A DNA stretch of 64,000 nt from Branchiostoma belcheri (taxonomy: Eukaryota; Chordata; Leptocardii; Amphioxiformes; Branchiostomatidae): contig NW_017804664.1 of assembly GCF_001625305.1 (NCBI RefSeq), positions 170,617 to 234,616 on the forward strand, in the 5' to 3' direction. The notes under the pieces were generated by a model, which was given only the letters and a program-made list of their open reading frames with translations, ran no database searches and was not told the origin of the DNA. The position numbers were made by a program, and so were the translations under genes. Positions 11,401 to 20,600 of this stretch are shown here, one piece after another. Position 1 is the first letter of the stretch. Each line of letters begins with the position of its first letter.

Positions 11401-14400
11401 AACACCCCAAGCACTTGAAGTCTCTACAAAAACTGGTTCACCTAAGCACAGTCCCGGTAAACCACATCCCTAAGTTGTGCCCTACTTGCAGCTCACCAAC
11501 ACAGGACATAGTTGGACACCTGGTAACACAGTGCAACACTTTCAACAACCTCAGAGCCAGCCTGGTAGATACAGCGACTGACAGACTAGGCACCGCAATA
11601 ATGGCGGCAGTCAACCAGCAGTCAGATGAGAGGCTGACAGAAATCTTCCTCGGTGCAGAGATTGTGGAAGGGGAAGTGGCTGAGAACGTCTGGGAAGACT
11701 TTATGATAAACATTGCTGGGCTGATACGCCCCCTGGCGACCATGGCCGTGAAGCACACACGAGATGTACTGTGGAACTGTTTGAACTGAACTGATCTGAT
11801 CTGATTTGAATTGTATTGAAAATGAAAACTGCTGGACAGTATTTTCATAGATAATTGACGTCACTCAATACGTTCCTCGTTACAGATTTTATCTCTAACA
11901 TAGTAACTGCATGACTGTAGGAGAAAAATTATTTTAATTTATGTGTTTTGTAATGTTGTGTAATCATGAATTTTAATGTTTACGGCTCTCCGAAAGTGGA
12001 GGAATAAAGAAAGGAAAGGAAAGGAATGAAAGAAGAACCTACATGGTCTGCGAAGGTGACGTCCTCCCTGGAGTTCCCCGAGCCCTGCTTCCCGGGGGTG
12101 ATGATCAGCTCTTCCAACAGCTGCTGGTACACCCCTCTGCAACAGGGAAACATCCTCGTAAGGGTCAGACCACAGTAGTCTCCACCAGACTTCTTTTGTG
12201 GGTGAATAAATCGTAGAAATCGGCCTTAAAAGGGTATTAATTGGCCAGAGAAGGTAGCTGGCCAGGCGGGGAGCTGCAGCTTCGAAAAAATTAATGAAAA
12301 GTGCAATAAAACATGATGACGCCATGCATATTTTACCAATTTTTTTTTTGGTAACCTGTATGTTCCGATTTCTACGATTTATTCACCCCGCAAAAGAAAT
12401 CTGGTGGAGACTAAGACCACAGAGGGGCTGCCATCATGTACTCGCCAAGCAGAGGTTTGCGTTTGGGGTTATTTTTGGTGTGATTTTAAGTTTTTATATC
12501 GGCCTTTCCTTTTAGCACTGGATTTTTTTTTGGGGGGGGGGGATTCCAGTGAGTGCAAAGAGGAAAGCCCAGTAAAAAAGACTAAAAACATGGCAAAAAT
12601 AACCCAAAAACACAAAATGTTGGCTTCTACAGCATGTCGGCAGAACGTACTGCACCCGCGCGAAACCCTGATTTTTCACGGTTTTCGTTGTATGTTTGAC
12701 CTGTGTATATTTTGTCCTGATTCTGATTACATCATCGAAATTTGTGCATAATTGCTGATTATATCACTGAAAGAGTAGAGTTAGTGACATCACAGGGACC
12801 TGTGCACATTTGTTCAGCTAAACTCATACAAACATTAGATATTACCCTGGGTGCCAGACTAGTATCGGGCCGCTTACCCTTTCCCTTCGGCAGCCAGAAG
12901 CCCTTCTCCCGCCGGTCTAAATTACTGCTACAAGGAGTTTAGCCCAGGAGAATTTGTCTGGCCCTGGAGCTGTAAGGACAAGCCAAACTCCCCTAGTCTA
13001 GACTCCCCTGTAGCAGTATTTGAGACCGACCGGGCAGGAGAAGGGCTTCTGGCTGCCGAAGGGAAACGGCTAGCGGTCCGATACTAGTCTGGCACCCAGG
13101 GTAATAAAAAAAGACATTTCTTCATTGTTGTATCAAGCAACATGAAAAGTCCAACCTGTGTTAACCCAAGTTACATCTAAGACAGTGAACCATCCTTTAA
13201 GTGTCTGACCTTTGTTTCTTGAGGAAGTCGGGCCAATCTGTGGTGAGAGGCGGCAGGTAGTTCAGCAGGATCTGGGGAAGGTCAAGGTCAAGGTAAGACA
13301 GAGCAATTACATGTACAGTACTACTACTAGTACTTAATTGTTCTATCATAATTCAAAGTTCACATACACTTTTGCAGGGTATTCTGCTATATATATGATG
13401 ACTTTTTATGTATTTATGATAAAAAGGACTGATTGAGAAATGATGTCTTGTATTTCTAGTCATGTTTGGTGTGTGTGCGTAAATGTCATGCGAGTATGTG
13501 TCAGGGGGTGGAGGTGGGTCGGGGATTTACATTGTTGTGTGTTTATTTTGTGTGTGTATGGCCACAACATTTTACAAAATAGGGCATAACATTACTAATA
13601 TCCCTACCGATAAACTGCTCAGGCCAGCTCAGGGGCGTACCCGAGGGAGTCATCAGTATAAATACCAACCTATACACACACGTACAGACGTCTATAAATA
13701 TTCCCTCTTCCCCCGCACCATCCCACAATGGAACGCCTTGCCTGGCCCGGTAATCATGGCTCCCACCGTTGAGTCCTTCCGGGCCAGGCTGGAGGCCTGC
13801 CCGCCTTAAACCAAGGCCTCCCCCCCTCCCCTAAAGTGCCCCAATAGGGGCTATATGGGGGTGTAGCCGGGGCTTGTATAACATCTTAGAGCCCCGGCAA
13901 AGATGAAGATGAAGTATAAGAAGGGGGGTTACAATATTGTTTGTTTATTTTGTTCTCACCTTCCAACACTTTGCCCTCAGCCCCCGGCCATCGGGGATCC
14001 CTAAAGAACAAAATAAAACAGTTTGGACAGCAGCTCATTATAAATTATTATGACTTATAGTTAAGTTATACAATCTTCACATACATGTATGACCTGCTTT
14101 GGTCAGTATCGAATCCTTACTTGTCACCAGCCCTACAGTTATACATGTTTGTTATGTCATTCACCAATTTCACACTTCCCATATGATATGACGTAAGGCC
14201 ATGCCCCTCCCCCTTCCTCGATGTAATATTTCCAACAAGTTCTATCGACAAACTGGTCAACTATCCTTTTGAATTATTTCTCTAGTATAAAGCGCATGCC
14301 ATAATTGCATTTTTTGTTGGAATTAGAGAAAATGATGTTCCTTCTATTGTTCTACATTCTACCGAAGACTCTCCTACTCGCACGGTCGCATTACGTATAT

Positions 14401-15299
14401 CATGGAGGACCTCCATGCGTATAATTTAGAATGATAGAAGGTACGTCATTTTCTCTAATTCCAACAAAAATGCAATTATTTATGGCATGCGCTTTATACT
14501 AGAGGAATAATCCAAAACGATAGTTGACCAGTTTGTCGATAGAACTTGTTGGAAATCGAGGAAGGGGGAGGGGGGTTGGTCTTACGTCATATCCGTGATC
14601 TTTACTAGGCATTATGGGAAGTGTGAAATTGGTGAATAGCGATTTGGGTCAGAACAAGGGATTGACAACTAACAGGTCAAAGGTCAGTCTGGTATGTAAA
14701 CAAACGACTTTAACCTTCTTTCTCTGCTTTTAATCTTTATTTCATACATTAAACACCAAAACAAGACAATGACTTAGCTAAGGTTCTATTGTAGATTACC
14801 CAGGTTTCCAGTGCGTGTATGACTGTGACTTTATTTACTACATTAACATGTTAACGTTACACGTATGAAATTATGTCAATGAAAACTCACTGAAGTCGTG
14901 CCGAATAAACGACAACGTTTTGCCGTTCCTTTGCTAAGTAAAAGAAAGTGTGCACCCCTTGCCTAGTTTAGAAAACTGACTCAAGATTTAGCTCAACTTT
15001 ACGCGATGACAGGATAAACAAACAAACAAACAAACAAACAAACAAACAAACAAACAACGAACAGCCAGTAGGTCACGAGACGAATCCGTCTTACCTTGGA
15101 AGCACAGCGATCTAAGATGTTTGACGTCAATTTTCTCCGTCTCAAGACAGTCCTCAAACTCCTTCAACCTGTAAGAAAGAAACCAAGACGATCAGAAACG
15201 TCTTAGGACGAAGATGTGAAACTTTAAGAGACGGAAAGACGGAGAAAATCCACAGGTTCGCAGTAAAAACAACACCTACCTGGCCCTGTACGTCGCCAT
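5432..15299 (-). CDS. TBC1D13: TBC1D13-like Rab GTPase-activating protein
   Basis: Complete 14-exon model, 393 residues (vertebrate TBC1D13 is about 400). Exons, in transcription order: 15280-15299 (ATG), 15095-15168, 13960-14000, 13210-13271, 12043-12136, 10899-10981, 8824-8989, 8254-8382, 8029-8095, 7511-7674, 6262-6340, 5933-6014, 5679-5736, 5432-5494 (TGA). Every junction is GT-AG and every phase agrees. The TBC catalytic fingers are present: IDKDVRR with the arginine finger at residue 126, and YVQ with the glutamine finger at 221-223. Family landmarks include LNPNPDSQW, LCPDISFFQQATDHPC, EAHWEVVERVLF and EIRDNFIKMLDDS. Known family role: stimulates GTP hydrolysis by Rab proteins (Rab35 for mammalian TBC1D13) in membrane traffic. 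Introns are loaded with transposons and with partial copies of exons 7, 10, 11 and 14. No disabling change is seen. Confidence 0.93.
5525..5605 (-). repeat. Partial copy of TBC1D13 exon 14 start
   Basis: Upstream of the real last exon (first base 5494), the minus strand repeats the acceptor TTACAG and AACTACCCAGA, then diverges into (GTTT)n. A weaker third copy lies near 5578-5600. Confidence 0.65.
5850..5920 (-). mobile_element. tRNA-derived SINE fragment
   Basis: The minus strand carries an A-box-like TGGCTAGGCTAGCGGA and, about 30 bases on, a B-box-like GGTTTAATTCC, in intron 12 of TBC1D13. Stem pairing is too poor for a working tRNA; called as a SINE head. Confidence 0.45.
6359..6985 (-). 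repeat. Ladder of TBC1D13 exon 11 start copies with (AAAC)n
   Basis: Four extra copies of the acceptor GTGTGTCCAG plus the first approximately 40 bases of exon 11 (encoding VRPQFYLFRW) lie upstream of the intact exon at 6262-6340, separated by (GTTT)n. One copy (starting about 6369) is split by a LINE insertion. Each keeps an AG acceptor, but none keeps the exon's 3' half or its donor. Confidence 0.85.
6409..6679 (+). mobile_element. 5'-truncated LINE tail with 11-bp TSD
   Basis: A 271-bp insertion encodes the C-terminal end of a non-LTR retrotransposon ORF2 ([18 protein letters not shown], then RRRGRPCLTLKKL, ending DDLNCLN and TGA) and finishes in CTGAACTGAACTG. TGACTCCTCTG at 6398-6408 and 6680-6690 is the target-site duplication. 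It interrupts one exon-11 echo copy, so it is younger than that copy. Confidence 0.8.
7157..7400 (-). repeat. Two partial copies of TBC1D13 exon 10 3' end
   Basis: Downstream of the intact exon 10 (7511-7674) the minus strand repeats, at about 7157-7215 and 7350-7415, the last approximately 60 bases of the exon (encoding LLKKHDQQLWRCL, with changes) together with the GTAAG donor. The surrounding intron is built of related TTTAAGAAGC units. Confidence 0.75.
7800..7870 (-). mobile_element. tRNA-derived SINE fragment
   Basis: The minus strand contains a B-box-like GGGGTTCAAATCCC preceded by a degenerate A-box region; no tRNA cloverleaf is intact. It sits in intron 9 of TBC1D13. Confidence 0.35.
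9013..9665 (-). repeat. 130-bp array of TBC1D13 exon 7 start copies
   Basis: Four copies of acceptor GTTCCAG plus the first approximately 58 bases of exon 7 (encoding RLCPDISFFQQATDHPC) lie upstream of the intact exon 8824-8989. The landmark AGGGGTGGTC falls at 9192, 9322, 9452 and 9577, so units are about 130, 130 and 126 bp and nearly identical. Linkers are (AAAC)n-like. Copies end inside the exon and lack its donor. Confidence 0.9.
9709..10723. mobile_element. About 1-kb inverted-repeat DNA element
   Basis: The left end ACTCTCATGTCCCTAATAAAC and the right end read in reverse (ACTCTGATGTCCCGATTAAAC) match apart from a few bases, and both continue into TACC-rich copies (ATAAACGTACC type). 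No transposase ORF is seen, so it would be non-autonomous. Target-site duplication not resolved. Confidence 0.6.
10990..11355. repeat. (GAAT)n microsatellite
   Basis: About 350 bp of GAAT/GAAC-type tetranucleotides, purest at 11220-11352, in intron 5 of TBC1D13. It directly abuts a LINE tail on its right. Confidence 0.9.
11356..11820 (+). mobile_element. Non-LTR retrotransposon 3' fragment
   Basis: An open frame to TGA at 11789 encodes a LINE ORF2 C-terminus with a zinc-knuckle-like CPTC-x(9)-H-x(4)-C pattern (CPTCSSPTQDIVGHLVTQC) and ends NCLN, like the 6.4-kb fragment. It is followed by CTGAT/TTGAA-type terminal reiteration. No reverse transcriptase core is present. Confidence 0.7.
12177..12414. 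mobile_element. Foldback MITE, arms about 46 bp
   Basis: TAGTCTCCACCAGA-type left arm (12177-12222) is repeated in reverse at 12366-12414, including the AAATCGTAGAAATCGG segment. The centre is unrelated and non-coding. It lies in intron 4 of TBC1D13. Confidence 0.75.
12841..13105. mobile_element. 265-bp MITE with long terminal inverted repeats
   Basis: CCCTGGGTGCCAGACTAGTA opens the element and its reverse complement closes it; the arms extend about 80 bp (through CAGCCAGAAGCCCTTCTCC). TA flanks both ends, consistent with a TA target duplication. No ORF. Confidence 0.85.
13560..13930 (+). mobile_element. LINE 3' end (RT C-terminal tail)
   Basis: The frame reads PRTIPQWNALPGPVI and PTVESFRARLEA before TAA at 13807-13809, the usual C-terminal signature of CR1/L2-like reverse transcriptases. 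A short 3' UTR and a GATGAAGATGAAG tail follow. 5'-truncated. Confidence 0.7.
14159..14637. mobile_element. Foldback element with about 200-bp arms
   Basis: ATTCACCAATTTCACACTTC at the left end is mirrored at the right end. Matching continues through ACAAACTGGTCAACTATC and TTCCAACAAAAATGCAATTA-type segments almost to the centre, leaving an unpaired core of about 80 bp. Transcribed, it would form a very long hairpin in intron 2 of TBC1D13. Confidence 0.85.
15014..15056. repeat. (AAAC)n microsatellite
   Basis: Pure run of AAAC tetranucleotides in intron 2 of TBC1D13, the same motif that links the exon echo copies. Confidence 0.9.
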
Positions 15300-15621
15300 T
15301 TTGGAAATGATGATGATGATGGTGAGAGCGCTCGCTTCTCACGAGCGCAGACTAGCGGAAAGTATCGGTGGTGCAAGATGAGGTCGCCAATGGCATGGTG
15401 ACTACATGAACGATTAACAAGTATTTGGAGATCTAATACCTACATGAAATATGTAGAGTTGATGTAAATTTGTTTAGCGGATTTTATTGATTCTGGAAAT
15501 TAGATCGTAATAACTATAACTCAAATTACAGTATTTTGCTTTTGAAATTCCTATCTTTTGATCTCCTTTGGCAATATTTCAATTCAACATGTCCTGATTG
15601 ATCATGTAAATGACCTCTATA
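15300..15621. other. TBC1D13 5' flank / spacer to gene A
   Basis: Upstream of the TBC1D13 ATG on the minus strand there is a short ATG trinucleotide run and no clear TATA box. From about 15440 the sequence matches the 3' flanks of NTase-TPR genes B and D (near 23.8 and 44.2 kb), so the gene duplication unit begins here. Confidence 0.5.
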
Positions 15622-15832
15622 TGACCTGAGGGCACTATGCACTGGAAAGGTATACAAGTGAGAACTTGTGTCATTTAGCCTCTGTGAAGAAGCCACTCAG
15701 GCGAAACCGGTCGTGTGACAGGCTGAATAAAAGTTCTAAACGGGAACTATGCGGCTCCAGGTGTCTTACTGAGGGACGACTGCGTGTGCAAGATGTCGGT
15801 TAGCTTGAGGAATGAATCCCCTCTAGTACAAA
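15622..15832 (+). mobile_element. 211-bp insertion with 11-bp TSD, hammerhead-like core
   Basis: TGACCTCTATA stands at 15611-15621 and again at 15833-15843. The same site is uninterrupted at about 23951 and 44338 beside the paralogues. The insert contains UGAAGA, helix II GCC/GGC, GAA, palindromic ACCGGU and C (15677-15724, with outer AGCCU/AGGCU pairing), a hammerhead-like layout, but the essential first C of the core is G. Probably a short non-autonomous Penelope-related element. Confidence 0.7.
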
Positions 15833-16165
15833 CTGACCTCTATATTATCATAATATAAACATAGTCATGTTAACCTAACACATGTTACAAGGTATAAAAT
15901 TCTCATTATTCACATAAGAAATCACAGATTTGTCGTAGGCCGAGAATACAATACTCGAACCCTTACTAACTGTCTGCTCCTTCTCCTATCACAAGTCTCT
16001 AGTCTTGAATCTTTCTTGTCTGTTTTGCCAAGTCTTCTTATTCTCTACGTCGATGAAGGTTATACATCCAGGTAATACGATACGCCAAAAAATAGTTACT
16101 CAAGCAACTGGATATGATTTTGAAAACGTCATATAATTTAAGCAACTGGATATGATTTTGAAAAC

Positions 16166-16207
16166 GTCAGACGTTTCAGCTAGTATCCACTAGCTTTCGT
16201 CATTGAC
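16166..16207 (-). ncRNA. Hammerhead-like motif in Penelope element terminal repeat
   Basis: Downstream of the ORF on the same strand: helix I GUCA/UGAC, core AUGACGA (consensus CUGANGA, first C replaced by A), an extra A, perfect helix II AGCUAGU-GGAU-ACUAGCU, GAA, palindromic ACGU and C. The layout matches Penelope-type minimal hammerheads, but the changed core base suggests low or no activity in this copy. Confidence 0.45.
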
Positions 16208-16369
16208 TGAGAGACCAGAGGGGAAAGCAGGTTTATAAGCACAACCTATTGATTGATATTCAAATAAAGTGAAGACAAGTTTTTGGAAGTCGAAAAGGAA
16301 CAAAAGTCAGACAAGTCAAGACAAGATGATGCAAATTAGTCTGAAGCTCCTGTTATACAGAACAGGAGC

Positions 16370-17284
16370 TTAAGTGTTGTCTGTCCTCGGGGCTGGGAGT
16401 GCCAAATCCCAAGTGCCGGAAAGATCGACCCGTAGCCCCCCTTCCCTGTTGAGGGTGGGGTTGTACATTCTTTCATATATTGCCTCTTTAACGCCCCGTT
16501 CCCACCAGCGTGTTTCACGGTCTAAGATATCCGTGGACTCGAGTTTGAAAGAGTGACCCTGGTTGTGTTGTAGGTGGTGGAAAATAGCTGAGGAGTAGCC
16601 GTTCGTACTAGGTCGGCAATGTTCTTTGTATCTTACTTTGAGCGGTCGACTTGTCTCTCCGATGTAGGTGTTGTTGCAATTGGGCTCCTCACATTTGAGT
16701 CTGTAAATAACATTCGCCTTGGTACCTTTGTGAGGTCGGTCCTTAGGGTGTACCAGTCTTTGTCTGAGGGTTGAGTGAGGTTTGAAGTTAGTGGCTATGT
16801 TGAAGTTTTGGAAGATCCGTCGGAGTTTCTCAGATACGCCTTGGACATACGGAATAGTGATGTTGGCCTTGTTTTTGTTGGTCAATGGTTTGCACTTCTG
16901 GGTTTTCTTAGACTGATCTGAAGGTTTGAGCGCTTTGTTGAAAGTCCAGTTTTGGTAGCCACATTTAGCCAGGACACCTCGGAGGTGTTTTTGTTCGTCC
17001 GTTTTGGCTTGGTTTGAAGTAACAATGTTGTCTGCACGATGGAAGAGAGTTTTGATCACTGCTAGTTTGTGTTCCAAAGGGTGGTGGGAATCAAAAGCCA
17101 GGTACTGATCAGTGTGGGTTGGTTTCCTGTACACATCGAAACGAAGGTTACCATCTTCCTCTACGATAGTTTTGGTGTCTAGGAAAGGGAGCATGTTGTC
17201 ATGGCTTGGCTCCTGTGTGAACTTGATGTTGTCATCTATCTGGTTGATGTGGTCAAAGAAATCAGCAGCTACCCTCTTTTTCAA
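16370..17284 (-). CDS. Penelope-like element ORF: RT thumb and GIY-YIG nuclease
   Basis: About 304 residues with no internal stop. The N-terminal third contains LPFLDTKTI, VYRKPTHTDQYL and SHHPLEHKLAVIKTL, the conserved region after the reverse transcriptase palm in Penelope-like elements. The C-terminal third is a GIY-YIG endonuclease: VIYRLKC, a Cys pair (CEEPNC), TYIGETSRPLKVRYKEH, a downstream Glu (RWWERG) and NPTLNREGG. The RT palm (YADD-type) is missing, so the copy is 5'-truncated and cannot move by itself. The presumed ATG is arbitrary; the frame enters from the truncated upstream part. Confidence 0.88.
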   Translation of the reverse strand: MKKRVAADFFDHINQIDDNIKFTQEPSHDNMLPFLDTKTIVEEDGNLRFDVYRKPTHTDQYLAFDSHHPLEHKLAVIKTLFHRADNIVTSNQAKTDEQKHLRGVLAKCGYQNWTFNKALKPSDQSKKTQKCKPLTNKNKANITIPYVQGVSEKLRRIFQNFNIATNFKPHSTLRQRLVHPKDRPHKGTKANVIYRLKCEEPNCNNTYIGETSRPLKVRYKEHCRPSTNGYSSAIFHHLQHNQGHSFKLESTDILDRETRWWERGVKEAIYERMYNPTLNREGGLRVDLSGTWDLALPAPRTDNT

Positions 17285-17359
17285 TCTGCACCAAGTGACG
17301 TTTTCAAAATCATATCCAGTTGCTTGAGTAACTATTTTTTTGGCGCTTCTTATTCTCTA

Positions 17360-17625
17360 TTGTCTTGTTGTTTGTTTCTTGTTTAATGTCTCTTTATTCT
17401 GTATTGTTTCTTTATTGTCTTGTTTGTTTGCCTGTTTAATTTAATAGAGGGACCGGGGGCCAAAAATCGTGAGCGGTTTTGACCGTGTCAGTATTTTATT
17501 GCCTTACTAAAATTATGCAGTTTGATCGAGTTCATAATAAGATTTTATTTCATATATACATGTACATGCAGCAAATGTCATCATATAGTTTCATCATAAC
17601 TAACTGCCGATCCCGTTTCTAGTGA
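17360..17625. other. Gene A 3' flank with poly(A) signal
   Basis: On the minus strand AATAAAAT near 17541-17549, about 80 bases after the stop, is a fair polyadenylation signal; the same placement is seen after genes B (about 24580) and D (about 45047). The rest is AT-rich flank. Confidence 0.5.
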
Positions 17626-20600
17626 CTATTCTTGATAGTTGGTGGCTTTTCTGTAATCTCTACGAGCCAAACTCAGCCCCAAAAGTGTCTTTACAACATC
17701 AGGATGTTCAGTGTTCTCACCATGGATACTCCGCCTCATCTGTAGTGCCTGTTCAAAATAGCTGACGGCCTTTCTGTGATCACCAAGGTTCCACCAGGCG
17801 GCACCCAAGTTGTTAAGTGACGCGGCGATGTCAGGATGTTCAGTGTCCTCACCATAGATTTTCCTCCTCATCTGTAGTGACTGTTCATGATAGCTGACGG
17901 CCTTTCTGTGATCACCAAGGTCACTCCAGGCGTTACCCAAGTTGCCAAGTGACGCGGCGATGTCAGGATGTTCAGTGTCCTCACCATGGATACTCCGCAT
18001 CATCTGTAGTGCCTGTTTATCATAGCTGACGGCTTTTTTGTGTTCACCAAGGTTACTACAGGCAGTACCCAAGTTGTGAAGTGACGTGGCGATGTCAGGA
18101 TGTTCAGTGTCCCCACCATGGATACTCCGCCTCATCTGTAGTTCCTGTTCAAAATAGCTGGCTGCCTTTCTGTAATCACCAAGGTTACTCCAGGCGGTAC
18201 CCAAGCTGTTAAGTGATTCGGCGATGTCAGGATGTTCACTGTCCTCACCATAGATACTCCGCCTCATCTGTAGTGCCTGTTCACAATAGCTGACGGCCTT
18301 TCTGTAATCACCAAGGTTACTCCAGGCGGTACCCAAGTTATTAAGTGAGTGGGCGATGTCAGGACGTTCAGTGTCCTCACCATGGATACTCCTCCACATC
18401 TGTAGTGCCTGTTCACAATAGCTGACGGCCTTTCTGTAATCACCAAGGTTACACCAGGCGAAACCCAAGCCGTTGAGTGAGTTGGCGATGTCAGGATGTT
18501 CAGTGTCCCCACCATGGATACTCCGCCTCATCTGTAATGAATGTTCATGATAGCTGACGGCCTTTCTGTGATCACCAAGGTGACTCCAGGCGTTACCCAA
18601 GTTGTGAAGTGAGTCGGTGATGTCAGGATGTTCAGTGTCCTCACCATAGATACTCCGCAACATCTGTAGTGACTGTTCGTGATAGCTGACGGCCTTTCTG
18701 TGATCACCAAGGTCACTCCAGGCGTTACCCAAGTTGTTAAGTGACGTGGCGATGGCAGGATGTTCAGTGTCCTCACCATGAATTTTCCGCCTCATCTGTA
18801 GTGCCTGTTCAAAATAGCTGACGGCCTTTCTGTGATCACCAAGGTCACTCCAGGCGGCACCTAAGTTGTTAAGTGAGTCGGCGATGTCAGGATGTTCAGT
18901 GTCCTCACCATAGATACTCCGCCTCATCTGTAGTGCCTGTTCAAAATAGCTGACGGCCTTTCTGTGATCACTAAGGTTCCAAAAGGCGGCACCCAACATG
19001 TTTAGTGACCAGGCGATGTCAGGATGTGGTGTTCCCTCACCGTGTTTAGCAACCTCATCCTGTAGTGACACTTCCATGCATGATATTACCTTTTCGTACT
19101 CACACAGACTGTTATATACGGATGCTTGTAACGTCGGTGAGTTGTCAAACAGAACAGGAGGTTCTACCGTCGATGGGTACATTTCGATAAGTTCTGGAAT
19201 AAAGGCCTTTAAAGGCATTGCTGTTCCATAGTACCTAATCAGCTGTTTTTTATTGGAGAAGTAAAACACTTTCTTCAACTTCTCCCCCATATTTGTGTTA
19301 GCAGACATGGACGATAAGGCTGACATGTTCTCCACCTGTCCACGGTTGTTCATGTATGTCCGCAGCCTCAGTTCTGCTGAGATGCTGACCAGCACCATCA
19401 AGTGATGCGCGTTCTCACTGTTGATGACTCCGTTCTTGTGCATCTTCTGAATAGTCTCCCATATTGTGGTGGGCTGTATACCATAGAGTAGTGCCCAACA
19501 CGACACTGCAAGGGTCGAAAATCGATAGATGTCTTTCTTCACATCTAGGAGTCTAGATACTGGACCTTCTGGTGTAAACTTTTCCAAATTTGTTTCTTCA
19601 GTCATTATGGTCATTGCCTGTAACTCAGATACCAGATACCTATCACTGCTTTGTAGTAGCTGAGTCCACACGTCGGAATACACATCGACCAAGTCCTGGT
19701 CTCCTGTGATCAAACACACATTCCCCAATATGGTGGCGAGATGGTAGCCTTTGTTTGAATGGAAAGTCGGGTCGTCTTGCATGATTTTGTCCATGTAACG
19801 CAGCACGTCTTCTATCAAAACATATGTCATCTCACTCGGTGTATGAATAAGTTCAGCTGTTTCCCCCCTGCCCAGTGGAGTCTTGCACGCATGCGGCATG
19901 GATCCGTCGAACGCGAACCCGCGCGGCGTTACAGAGTCGTAGAACCAGCTGTTCGGTGGGTCTTTAGAAAAATCATTCAGAGACTTGATCGCCATGGCCG
20001 GGAGGATAGTTTCTCCCAGGTTGATGACTTTGAGATGCAGATAGTGAGTGAGGTTGCGGAAATACTCGACGTTACTCTCTGTTTCCTCCTCTATCAGGAT
20101 GGCGAACTCCAGATCAGAGTACGGGGTTACTAACCCTGTGGCCTGTGAACCCAGGCCTATCATGGCGTATTTACAGGGAGGGGGACCCATTACCTCCATA
20201 CATTCATCTACAAGGCCAGATATGAACGTTTTTCTCTGTTCAACAATTGTTGTTTGGAATAAAGTAAAGATTGCTTCCGCTCTCTGCTTCTCCACTTCTC
20301 TTATGTCTGGATCATCGTCATTAAAACTATAAGGATCGATCTCCTGCTCAATTTTTTCGAGTTCATCTTTCACTTGTTTTCGACTTTCCGTCAACACCAG
20401 TTTGTGTTTCTCCGAGTCACTGGTGTTCACTACTTGTTTGATCCCCAGCACATGCTCAACAAATAACTGGCTAACTTGTAGGATTGTTTGTTTGATGCCT
20501 TCCCTGTCCTCTGTCCTTGCTCTGACCAGTGCGGCATTACGGAGTGCTGCAGCCTTGGTGAAGTCACTCCCGTCTTTCGACGTCTTTCCTCTTTCCAGGT

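Larger units (their letters stand above)
16048..17345 (-). mobile_element. Penelope-like retroelement, truncated, 14-bp TSD
   Basis: CTTCTTATTCTCTA at 16034-16047 and 17346-17359 is a perfect target-site duplication. The ends carry inverted copies of a segment of about 50 bp (ACTCAAGCAACTGGATATGA near 16100, reversed near 17310), and part of it is repeated directly at 16144. The coding part is the RT thumb plus GIY-YIG endonuclease. Paralogous spacers at about 24448 and 44870 hold an empty version of the site, so the element entered the gene A copy after that duplication. Confidence 0.88.

Noticed and set aside
15154..15342. Small His-rich ORF at the TBC1D13 5' end
   Set aside because: The poly-His comes from an ATG trinucleotide run; the frame differs from the TBC1D13 coding frame.
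16201..16230. Plus-strand CTGAGAG...GAAA at 16206 as a second hammerhead
   Set aside because: The core would need CUGANGA; here the sixth and seventh bases are AG, and no helix I pairs.
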